From Nitrososphaerales archaeon TH5888 (lineage in GTDB: Archaea > Thermoproteota > Nitrososphaeria > Nitrososphaerales > Nitrososphaeraceae), in assembly GCA_014523595.1 (NCBI GenBank), contig JAATVN010000096.1, positions 1 through 8,244 of the forward strand: DNA of 8,244 nt, read 5' to 3'. A model generated the notes under the pieces. The model did no database searches. It was not told where the DNA came from and was given only the letters and a program-made list of their open reading frames with translations. Both the position numbers and the translations under genes were made by a program. Positions 1-6,251 of the stretch are shown one piece after another. Positions within the stretch are counted from its first letter, which is position 1. Each line of letters opens with the position of its first letter.

Positions 1-2
1 AA

Positions 3-818
3 CTGAGAATGGATCTTCCTGATGAAAAAACAGAATATTTGGAACTCAAGGGTTTGGTGACATATGATAAATACCATTGGGAGCAGGATCTCTGCCAAGG
101 ATTAAAGATAAACTATGGTTTTCACTGTACTCCAGAATCTGACTTTCTTTCAAATTATGATTACGTTATAGATTGTACTGGTGTTCATAGATCTCTCCTT
201 CCAAGATCCTCGCAAGATTTCATAATACCTTCATACGAATTTCTCGTAGAAAACGTCAATGAAATTGAAGAATTTTATGTCATAGGATACAAAGGAGCTC
301 GAGGCTATTTTTGGTTTTTTCCATTGGGTAATGGACGAGCCTATATGGGAGCTGGTGATATCGATAGAAAATATTTTGGGATATCAGAATTCTTTGAAAA
401 AAACCCTCGTGCCAAGGTGTTGAGAAAAATTGGCAGGCCTATAAGACTTTCGCCACCAAAGCGAATGCTACCTTTCCACAACGACAACATAATAGGTGTT
501 GGTGAATCAATAGGATGTGTCTTTCCTATGCTCGGTGAAGGGATCATTCCTTCTCTAATTTGCTGTGGTATTTTCATCGAAGTTTTAAATAAAGATTCAA
601 AGTTTGACGCAAAACTCTATGAAAAAAAAATTCTAAAGAAATTTGGATATTACGATGATGTCTATCGGATTGTCAGAATGAAGATGGATGGCAAGCTAAA
701 CTCCATAAAGCATTTGAAACTACTTTTGAGTATGTATAGAAATATGAAAAGAGAAGAAAAACGATTTGGATTTGGGATTGATTTTGAACAAATGAACAGG
801 TTATTGAAAGCACTATAG
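3..818 (+). CDS. Geranylgeranyl reductase family FAD-dependent oxidoreductase, 5'-truncated by the window edge
   Basis: Family members are flavoproteins that saturate isoprenoid double bonds, in archaea typically the geranylgeranyl chains of membrane ether lipids. The frame is open to the left edge with no stop, and the visible 269 residues counted from the ATG at 9 lack the N-terminal GxGxxG FAD-binding fold, so the true start lies outside; full proteins are near 390-400 residues. Seen here, numbered from that ATG: YVIDCTG (52-58), matching the second FAD-contact region of this flavoprotein class; the GYFWFFPLG...GAGD stretch (99-117), typical of the family's substrate domain; and GVGESIGCVFPMLGEGI (163-179), in the place of the usual GDAAG...GEGI motif. 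The Asp of that motif is Glu here. The C-terminus is basic and helical, without a membrane anchor. The exact substrate cannot be told; another FAD-dependent isoprenoid or aromatic oxidoreductase is possible. The next gene lies 232 nt downstream. Confidence 0.8.
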   Translation: MRMDLPDEKTEYLELKGLVTYDKYHWEQDLCQGLKINYGFHCTPESDFLSNYDYVIDCTGVHRSLLPRSSQDFIIPSYEFLVENVNEIEEFYVIGYKGARGYFWFFPLGNGRAYMGAGDIDRKYFGISEFFEKNPRAKVLRKIGRPIRLSPPKRMLPFHNDNIIGVGESIGCVFPMLGEGIIPSLICCGIFIEVLNKDSKFDAKLYEKKILKKFGYYDDVYRIVRMKMDGKLNSIKHLKLLLSMYRNMKREEKRFGFGIDFEQMNRLLKAL

Positions 819-1050
819 TTTGATATCATCCTAAATCAGACGTCCACATGATATTTCCAGAGCATTGACTTTAATACATGTAATTTTACTTCTTATTTCA
901 CTAATTCCAGACAGCCTGTAGTAAATTAATGCAAACCGGATTCCATTTTTGCTCATCATATCCTACTTTCATTATCGATGGTTTTTTCTCGAGAATATGG
1001 AGTAGAATTGAACGGAATGTATTTGTAAAAGAGAAACGATAATTTCCACT

Positions 1051-1512
1051 ATGCAAACTTCAATTAGTTCAGACTGGTTTCGGAGACGCTGGTTAGATTT
1101 TCGAAATGGGCATAGTATATACCTAGTCTTTGCAATGACTTTCGCTAATTTCATAACAATTCAATATCAACTGTTAATTGATAAACTTCCATTATCGGCG
1201 GGCATTTTCAGTAGTATCTGGATTTTTGCCATCACTTTTATTTTGTTTTACGTTCCACTGAGTATAATTTTAGGATACTGGCATAGGAAAAGTCAATGGA
1301 AGGTCGAACAAGATGCTTTATTTAGGGAAAATAAAGTGGGAGCAATAATGTGGATGTATGTAATTGATCTTATTGAGGGTAATGTCAGTGAAGAAGATAA
1401 GAAATTGATGAAAGAGTCTTTGCTAAGAATTACGAGAGGAGAAACACGATTGTACGGGACTAAGAAATTATCTGAAAACGACGAAAAGGTGGCAGATAAG
1501 CGAGACAAATAA
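1051..1512 (+). CDS. Conserved-looking small membrane protein with two transmembrane helices, function unknown
   Basis: This 153-residue protein has no enzymatic motif that I recognise. The first 22 residues are basic and aromatic (FRRRWLDFRNGHS at 10-22) and lead into a helix at about 23-43. A short polar loop (LIDKLPLSAG) follows, then a second strongly hydrophobic helix at about 53-77. The remaining 75 residues are soluble and highly charged, ending in a lysine- and acid-rich tail. By the positive-inside rule both ends should be cytoplasmic, giving a hairpin anchor with a cytoplasmic tail. The FR+WLDFRNGHS-then-helix pattern reminds me of an uncharacterised Nitrososphaerota family; this is memory, not a search result. 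The ATG at 1051 is chosen because the conserved-looking N-terminus begins right after it. A possible role in membrane or envelope organisation is only suggested by the neighbours. Confidence 0.75.
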   Translation: MQTSISSDWFRRRWLDFRNGHSIYLVFAMTFANFITIQYQLLIDKLPLSAGIFSSIWIFAITFILFYVPLSIILGYWHRKSQWKVEQDALFRENKVGAIMWMYVIDLIEGNVSEEDKKLMKESLLRITRGETRLYGTKKLSENDEKVADKRDK

Positions 1513-1564
1513 TTTGTGGTATTTGTAGACTTAGTACTTTGACTAATTCGTACCTAGCAAAAGA

Positions 1565-1573
1565 TGTTTAAGG
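1565..1573 (+). promoter_or_regulatory. Possible TATA-like box for the GT2 gene
   Basis: TGTTTAAGG is centred about 26 nt upstream of the GTG at 1595, the spacing expected for a leaderless archaeal transcript. The match is short and the region is A/T-rich, so it is weak. A second A/T stretch (CTTTATAC, 1585-1592) lies too close to the start codon to serve a transcript that begins there. Confidence 0.25.
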
Positions 1574-1594
1574 TCCATTATTTTCTTTATACAT

Positions 1595-2443
1595 GTGGGA
1601 AGTTACTTTTCAATTGTGACCTGTCGAAATTCTGAAAGTGAGATTGAAAAGGCTATAAACTCATTACTAATACAAACCATTAAGCCTAGATACATCATAG
1701 TAGTTGACGACGGTTCAACTGACAATACGCCTAATATCTTAAGTCGACTAAATTCAAAGCATGATAATATGTATGTAATAACAAATCCCGACTTGGGATA
1801 TGATATCGGAAGGGTGGTGAAGAACTGGAATAGTGCAATAAACCTTGCGCGAGATTTTAAATTGGAAAAAACAGATTATCACATGATAAGTACCGATGAT
1901 ACCCAATATGAGGAGTTCTATGCTGAGAAGATTATGCAAAAAATGGATGAGGATAAAATAATTGCTATATCTTCAGGAAACTATGATAGTAATAGTTATG
2001 CAACTCCACATGGAGCGGGAAGGTTTGTCAGGAATTCCTTCTTTAATAATGTCCTTGGGTACTATCCAGAAAAAATGGGATATGAATCAGTTATCTTACA
2101 AATGTCATTATATCATGGTTTCAAAAATCTAGTCAATAATGATGCTCGATTTTCACATACAAGACAATTAGGATCGAATCACCATTTTTATGAATTTGGT
2201 GCTAGCATGAGAACTCTTGGATATCATCCGCTTTTTGTGCTAGGAAGATTCATGCAATGCTTTCTGACAGGAAATCCAATTGGAAGAATGGGAGCAATTC
2301 AAATGTTGTATTATTATTTGTCGTATAAACCAAAACAAGAAGGCTATGATAGCATGTATGACCCAGAAATTAGACAAGCAATAAGAATAAGACAGAAGAC
2401 GCGAATTAAGCAGATATTCAGATTAGGGAATACTAATACCTAG
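1595..2443 (+). CDS. Family 2 (GT-A fold) glycosyltransferase
   Basis: It probably transfers a sugar from a nucleotide donor to a growing surface glycan at the cytoplasmic face of the membrane. The 282 residues open with a beta strand (SYFSIVTCRNSE) like the 'S(I/V)I(I/V)...N.E' start of GT2 enzymes. IIVVDDGSTDNT (34-45) follows as the nucleotide-binding motif. MISTDD (97-102) occupies the place of the metal-binding DxD. A GAGRFVRNSFF stretch (140-150) and GYESVILQM (162-170) fit the acceptor half, with E164 a possible base. The C-terminal 70 residues contain a hydrophobic stretch (about 212-243) that may touch the membrane, then a basic tail. The start is GTG: the frame opens after a stop at 1544-1546 and holds no ATG or TTG before it. 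Donor and acceptor are unknown. No signal peptide is seen. Confidence 0.85.
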   Translation: MGSYFSIVTCRNSESEIEKAINSLLIQTIKPRYIIVVDDGSTDNTPNILSRLNSKHDNMYVITNPDLGYDIGRVVKNWNSAINLARDFKLEKTDYHMISTDDTQYEEFYAEKIMQKMDEDKIIAISSGNYDSNSYATPHGAGRFVRNSFFNNVLGYYPEKMGYESVILQMSLYHGFKNLVNNDARFSHTRQLGSNHHFYEFGASMRTLGYHPLFVLGRFMQCFLTGNPIGRMGAIQMLYYYLSYKPKQEGYDSMYDPEIRQAIRIRQKTRIKQIFRLGNTNT

Positions 2444-2545
2444 GAACTATGTTAGTTAAATTAAATTCCAATTTTAACCGTTGATTTGAAACAGACTAGA
2501 CAGGAATAAAAGAAATTGAAAGTTGGATCGAAAAACAAGTGGATA

Positions 2546-2556
2546 TTTATATTTTA
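2546..2556 (+). promoter_or_regulatory. TATA box (box A) of the UDP-GlcNAc 2-epimerase gene
   Basis: TTTATATTTTA matches the archaeal box A well and is centred about 31-33 nt before the ATG at 2582. This predicts a transcript start only a few bases upstream of the codon and an almost leaderless mRNA. No Shine-Dalgarno sequence lies between them, which fits. Confidence 0.55.
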
Positions 2557-2581
2557 ATTGAGCTAGTTCTTGAATAAATAA

Positions 2582-3664
2582 ATGAAAATAGCATCTATCG
2601 TAGGAGCCCGACCGAATTTTGTTAAATTGGGACCGGTTCATAAATCACTGAAGAGTTCAGGAATCAAGCATCTGATAGTTCACACAGGCCAACATTATGA
2701 TTATGAAATGTCGGATATTTTCTTTTCAGATTTTGAACTTCCAAATCCAGATATTCACTTAGGAGTAGGATCCGGAAGTTCTTGTTTCCAGTTAGGTGAA
2801 ATAATTAAACGTTTAGAGAATAAATTAATTGATAAACAAATTGATCTCGTTCTTGTTTATGGTGACACTAATTCTACCTTGGCTGGAGCCATATGTGCAA
2901 ATAAATGTAATATTAAATTAGGACATATTGAGGCCGGATTGCGTAGCTACGATCCCTCTATGCCAGAAGAATACAACAGAATTTTAACGGATCACCTGAG
3001 CAATTATTTATTCGCGCCAACTAGGAATGCTGTAAATAATCTGAAAAAAGAAAAAATACGAGGTAAAGTATACTATACTGGAGATTTATCAGTTGAAATT
3101 ATAGACAAGACTAGATCAATCTCTAAAAATTCAGAAATACTTGACATATTGAATCTGCAATCGAAATCTTATTTACTCCTTACAATGCACAGGGCTGAAA
3201 ATACAAGTTCAAGGTACTTCTTTATACAGCTCTTGGAGACATTTGAAGCGCTCAAGGACAATATCATAGTGTTTCCTATACATCCTAGAACGAAAAAGAT
3301 GTTTGAAAGTTTTGGCCTCTTAGATAGACTTTTGAAGTGTTCCAATGTTAAAACGTTACTGCCAGTAGGATATATAGATTTTATAGCGCTGTTACAAAAT
3401 TCCCTAAAAGTCATTACTGACTCAGGGGGAATACAAAAGGAAGCCTACTTACTAAACGTGCCTTGTATCACCATGAGAAAGAATACCGAATGGGTTGAAA
3501 CCATCGAAGGCCATTGGAATGTCCTTACAGGAGTTGATAGCAAGAAAATAGTTAAAGCCGTCAGAAGACAAACACCAAATTCTAAATACTCAGAATCGGT
3601 TTTTGGTAATGGTAGGACATCACGAGTTATTAGTGAACTAGTTTCCAGTATCATTTCTCATTAA
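2582..3664 (+). CDS. wecB: UDP-N-acetylglucosamine 2-epimerase (non-hydrolysing)
   Basis: The enzyme interconverts UDP-GlcNAc and UDP-ManNAc in the cytoplasm, supplying ManNAc or its uronic acid for surface glycans. All family landmarks are present across a normal 360-residue length: GARPNFVK (8-15), HTGQHYD (34-40), VYGDTNST (92-99) with D95, GHIEAGLRS (114-122) with E117, MPEEYNRILTDH (127-138), MHRAEN (202-207), IHPRT (233-237), SGGIQKEA (281-288) and TEWVET (302-307). D95, E117, the Glu pair at 129-130 and H203 correspond to residues known to be catalytic in bacterial WecB. An in-frame TAA abuts the ATG, fixing the start. The gene has its own TATA box and a poly-T tract after the stop, so it is probably monocistronic. 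No UDP-ManNAc dehydrogenase is visible in the window. The symbol follows the bacterial enzyme. Confidence 0.95.
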   Translation: MKIASIVGARPNFVKLGPVHKSLKSSGIKHLIVHTGQHYDYEMSDIFFSDFELPNPDIHLGVGSGSSCFQLGEIIKRLENKLIDKQIDLVLVYGDTNSTLAGAICANKCNIKLGHIEAGLRSYDPSMPEEYNRILTDHLSNYLFAPTRNAVNNLKKEKIRGKVYYTGDLSVEIIDKTRSISKNSEILDILNLQSKSYLLLTMHRAENTSSRYFFIQLLETFEALKDNIIVFPIHPRTKKMFESFGLLDRLLKCSNVKTLLPVGYIDFIALLQNSLKVITDSGGIQKEAYLLNVPCITMRKNTEWVETIEGHWNVLTGVDSKKIVKAVRRQTPNSKYSESVFGNGRTSRVISELVSSIISH

Positions 3665-3667
3665 AAC

Positions 3668-3677
3668 TTTTTTTCTT
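3668..3677 (+). terminator. Poly-T transcription terminator after the 2-epimerase gene
   Basis: A run of seven T (3668-3674), then CTT, begins 3 nt after the TAA stop. Archaeal RNA polymerase commonly ends transcripts at such U-tracts without a stem-loop. No strong hairpin precedes it. Confidence 0.5.
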
Positions 3678-3690
3678 CGGCGATAAAGTT

Positions 3691-3716
3691 TGACATGGCT
3701 ATATATTCACATGTCA
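3691..3716. repeat. 7-bp inverted repeat flanking a TATA-like core
   Basis: TGACATG (3691-3697) and CATGTCA (3710-3716) are perfect inverted copies separated by 12 nt containing CTATATAT (3699-3706). An operator enclosing a TATA box would look like this, and the methyltransferase gene starts 124-140 nt downstream. It could also be a small hairpin behind the poly-T tract of the 2-epimerase gene, or chance in A/T-rich DNA. Confidence 0.35.
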
Positions 3717-3839
3717 CAGATAGAAATATTCGATCTTATTTTTCATCTTGCAGTGCACATCGTGCAATCTGTTGGCAGAACTATGTCGTTTTTACTCTTC
3801 ATTATCAATTAAGTCAAATAACCCTTCCACACAACCAAT

Positions 3840-4562
3840 ATGATGGGCTCACGCTACGCTCCTCGCTTTGGAGTATCACTTGGGTTGGGAATATTACGTG
3901 AGTCATGGAAGGCACTAACCCAAAGTAATATGGAATTTCCAGAGGTTTTTGAAGATTATGAAAAATATCACTCTGCTGTTAACACGGGTAATTTATCAAG
4001 AGCTAGACTAGTGGAAGACTGGATTGAACCCGGTGCAACAGTACTGGACGTTGGAGTAGGGGACGGAACAGTTTCAAATTATTTGATAAAGAATAAAAAT
4101 GTCAAAGTTACTGGACTGGATATTTCAGCAACAGCATGTGAAAAAGCAAGGCAGCTTGGAATAGCAACAGAAATCCGAGATATTACAAATGGTCTGGGCC
4201 TTTCTGATGATACCTTTTATGAGTACATACTGTTGTTAGAGGTAATTGAACATACGGCATATCCACAAAGGATTTTGAATGACGCAATCGACCATGCAAC
4301 AAAAGGAGTCATAGTAACTATCCCCAATAGTGCGTATATTAAATGGCGGATTCAGATGTTAAGAGGGTATGTTCCACGGCAATCCTTTACACATTTACAC
4401 TTCTGGTCTGTAAAGGATTTTGAGATATTTTGTAAAGAAGCAAATATAAAAATATTAGAATTTAGGACTTTTCTGCCCAACCATCTGATGAAATTCAAAA
4501 ACCTTTTAGCATGGCAACAATGCTGGTTGTTATCTCCGAAGAGGAATAATAATCATCAATGA
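3840..4562 (+). CDS. Class I SAM-dependent methyltransferase (MetW/UbiG-like)
   Basis: It transfers a methyl group from S-adenosylmethionine to an unknown acceptor; beside glycosyltransferases a sugar or lipid-linked glycan is plausible, though this is inference. Motif I is VLDVGVGDGTVS (68-79), the acidic end of strand 2 is D94 in VTGLDIS, and LLLEVIEH (131-138) is the usual strand-4 motif. THLHFWSVKDFEIFCKEANI (184-203) is the C-terminal element common in MetW- and UbiG-like proteins. The start is uncertain: ATG at 3840 or 3843 follows an in-frame stop at 3819-3821 and adds about 30 residues with no recognised domain, while ATG at 3930 (MEFPEVFEDYEKYH) would give 210 residues and keep the whole fold. 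No membrane helix is seen. The gene is convergent with the downstream glycosyltransferase, 97 nt away. Confidence 0.85.
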   Translation: MMGSRYAPRFGVSLGLGILRESWKALTQSNMEFPEVFEDYEKYHSAVNTGNLSRARLVEDWIEPGATVLDVGVGDGTVSNYLIKNKNVKVTGLDISATACEKARQLGIATEIRDITNGLGLSDDTFYEYILLLEVIEHTAYPQRILNDAIDHATKGVIVTIPNSAYIKWRIQMLRGYVPRQSFTHLHFWSVKDFEIFCKEANIKILEFRTFLPNHLMKFKNLLAWQQCWLLSPKRNNNHQ

Positions 4563-4659
4563 CTCTAGACAGTGCAGTTTCTCTAAAGTACAAACCTAGG
4601 TTAAATGGCAATTATTTTTATATGGGAATTAAATTGCGCATTGGTTATCTTGATCCAAT

Positions 4660-5553
4660 TTAGAGTTTCAGGATGCCCAAATCACTGTAAATTTTGGACA
4701 ATTGAGAAGCTACATTTACTGCATCATGTTCGCTGGGCAGGCCCCGACGAAATTGTAATTTATAATCCAATACACTTAGCCCACATGCTAGGGATTGCAG
4801 TGCTGTGCTACTTAAATTCTCTAAAACAATATCGTTGACATATCTGATATCAACGTATGTCCTGTATCCTCTTATAAAATCAGGAATGTCAGCATACAAT
4901 ATTGGATTCTTCGTCCTGTCAATTACCTCTATATTGAGATTAATCTGGTTCTTCTTACAAAGGTCCAGGGCCCACTGTACGTTTGTTACCTCTGAATTTA
5001 TGGTAAATGCATCTTTCAATTCCCCCTTTGAATTATTCTTTGGACTAAAATGTTCTATGTCTATAGGAATTGGAATATGGATGCCACTCCTAACCAATGG
5101 TAATAAATCAGGTGTAGAGACACATACTGCGTCAGCTAATTTCTGAGCTCTTGCATGACCAATTTTTTTCCTATAAAACATCTTGAGTTTAATCATTGTA
5201 TCTGACAGTAGTGATCGGTGAGGTAGCTCTTGTTTTTTTAATCCACGAATGTCAGTTCCATGATAGTGCAAAATGATCTTCTTTTGTCGATGGAATTTCT
5301 TGCGAAGCGCTAATAGTATGTCTATGTAGCCATGCACGTGAATCACATCGGCAGTTTCTCCTTCTTGGATGCATGTTTCAGTAAATTTCCCATATGTTAC
5401 ATTGATTAGATAATCTTTATAGAAATCATAAATTCCATACTTGTCTGCAACATCCTTGTTCCAGATAACCTTGGCGTCATGTCCCTGCATCTGTTGATAT
5501 TTTGAGTAAATGCACGCAACACCGGCTGCATCAAGTATGTGCAAAATGCGCAT
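4660..5553 (-). CDS. GT-B fold glycosyltransferase (GT4-like), short form
   Basis: It probably adds a sugar to a surface glycan from the cytoplasmic side. The 297 residues begin with MRILHILDAAGVAC, the typical first strand and glycine-containing loop of a GT4 N-domain. VIHVHGYID (70-78), ILHYHGTDIRG (94-104) and ADAVCVSTPDLLP (140-152) follow in the usual order. IPIPIDIEHFSP (160-171) marks the linker to the C-domain. There, LENLSSTALQSLACGLSVLDY (244-264) replaces the canonical E...(S)..EA.A.G..V donor-binding motif. Many relatives are 340-400 residues, so the C-domain is compact; it looks intact in frame. ATG at 5553 is fixed by an in-frame TAG two codons upstream. It lies 106 nt downstream of the epimerase pseudogene on the same strand, so it may have its own promoter. 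Donor and acceptor are unknown. Confidence 0.8.
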   Translation of the reverse strand: MRILHILDAAGVACIYSKYQQMQGHDAKVIWNKDVADKYGIYDFYKDYLINVTYGKFTETCIQEGETADVIHVHGYIDILLALRKKFHRQKKIILHYHGTDIRGLKKQELPHRSLLSDTMIKLKMFYRKKIGHARAQKLADAVCVSTPDLLPLVRSGIHIPIPIDIEHFSPKNNSKGELKDAFTINSEVTNVQWALDLCKKNQINLNIEVIDRTKNPILYADIPDFIRGYRTYVDIRYVNDIVLENLSSTALQSLACGLSVLDYKLQFRRGLPSEHDAVNVASQLSKIYSDLGILKL

Positions 5554-5598
5554 GTTCTATTGAATATCCTATCGTCTAATAATCTATTACATAACACT

Positions 5599-5617
5599 CT
5601 AACAGATATTCTGTTAG
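5599..5617. repeat. 19-bp palindrome (8-3-8) upstream of the GT4-like gene
   Basis: CTAACAGA-TAT-TCTGTTAG is a perfect 8-bp inverted repeat with a 3-nt centre. On the minus strand it lies 46-64 nt before the glycosyltransferase ATG at 5553, just upstream of an A/T-rich stretch (about 5576-5591) that could be its TATA box. Neither strand has a T-run after it, so an operator is more likely than a terminator. As RNA it could form a tight hairpin with a 3-nt loop. Confidence 0.45.
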
Positions 5618-5659
5618 CTGAATCTTGATAAAATTACAAAACTCATGAATCTTTAACAA

Positions 5660-6239
5660 TTAACCGCAATCATTTTCTGATGTCAATAATTGCCTCCAAT
5701 TAAATGCCTTTGAAACTTTTGTGATATCGGCTTTCATTTCTGAAATATCTGGAATGGTCGATTTGAAAATTGATTTTTATATTTTCTTGCCAAGTAATCT
5801 TGCAAGATTGTCTGCAACTTGGTCCAGGCTGTAAGTCCTTCCGTAACCTACGTTACAAAGATTATATACCTTTGGGGAAGTCTTGTAAAATCTTCTCTAT
5901 TAGATCTCCGAAATCAGTAACAAAAAGAAAATCCCTCTTACCCTTTTTCCCGGATAGTCTAATGCTACCCATCTTTTTTGATTTGACTGATGATAGAAGA
6001 AATAAGGGAACGATCTCTAGAATTAGGACCAAATACGAGGAATGGACGCAAAGTCACTATATTTATTCCAAAGTGTTGTGTATAATCCTGACAGATTTTC
6101 TCTAGGGATATTGGTTACATCGATAAGTTTTCGATTATTACTAGTAGTAACAACTTAGATCCAAGTTCCTTTAAACCCTTACATGCATGTCTCCAACAAA
6201 TCCATTACTTTCAGTTACAAGTACTTTTTTAATAGTCAT
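5660..6239 (-). pseudogene. Decayed NAD-dependent nucleotide-sugar epimerase/dehydratase (extended SDR)
   Basis: Reading the minus strand across frames rebuilds an SDR. From ATG at 6239: MTIKKVLVTESNGFVGDM, a Rossmann start whose TGxxGFxG motif has Glu for the first Gly (6212-6210). After a shift near 6184: CKGLKELGSKLLLLVIIENL, then a stop at 6117-6115. In that same frame: SLEKICQDYTQHFGIN and IVTLRPFLVFGPNSRDRS, the segment that normally follows the catalytic YxxxK. After a shift near 5967: IRLSGKKGKRDFLFVTDFGD and LIEKIL. After a shift near 5864: VYNLCNVGYGRTYSLDQVAD and NLARLLGKK, a stop at 5779-5777, then MKADITKVSKAFNW, ending at TAA 5662-5660. About 110 central codons, including the Ser/Thr and YxxxK active site, are missing. 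It starts 12 nt after the intact epimerase, so it was probably cotranscribed. It is closer to GDP-sugar reductase/epimerase-like SDRs than a copy of its neighbour. Confidence 0.85.
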
Positions 6240-6251
6240 TTGGAAAAGTTG

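Noticed and set aside
823..854. Inverted repeat ATATCAT ... ATGATAT after the reductase gene
   Set aside because: The arms are 7 bp of pure A/T-rich sequence with an 18-nt spacer and no T-run follows. It is expected by chance in this base composition, so it is not called a terminator.
819..1050. Search for tRNA, small RNA or gene remnant in the 232-nt gap
   Set aside because: No cloverleaf arms, no conserved protein fragment in any frame, and only a weak A/T stretch (about 1020-1030) that might be a promoter of the two-helix protein gene.
1593..1619. ATG one frame off and 2 nt before the GTG start of the GT2 gene (8-codon mini-ORF)
   Set aside because: It ends at a TGA after eight codons and only the GTG frame encodes the glycosyltransferase. 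Nothing supports coupling or a regulatory role beyond the overlap.
3695..3901. 68-codon plus-strand frame in the gap before the methyltransferase
   Set aside because: It runs into the methyltransferase reading region in another frame, has unusual composition and contains the inverted repeat at its start. No motif was seen.
4593..4602. 10-bp palindrome AACCTAGGTT in the gap between convergent genes
   Set aside because: It is short and alone, away from any promoter position. Short palindromes of this size occur by chance.
4605..4838. 77-codon plus-strand frame overlapping the end of the GT4-like gene
   Set aside because: It is antisense to a gene with clear glycosyltransferase motifs and its product looks like no known protein.
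5770..6105. 111-codon open frame on the plus strand
   Set aside because: It lies antisense over the SDR pseudogene, whose minus-strand reading gives clear family motifs. Its own translation has no recognisable fold.
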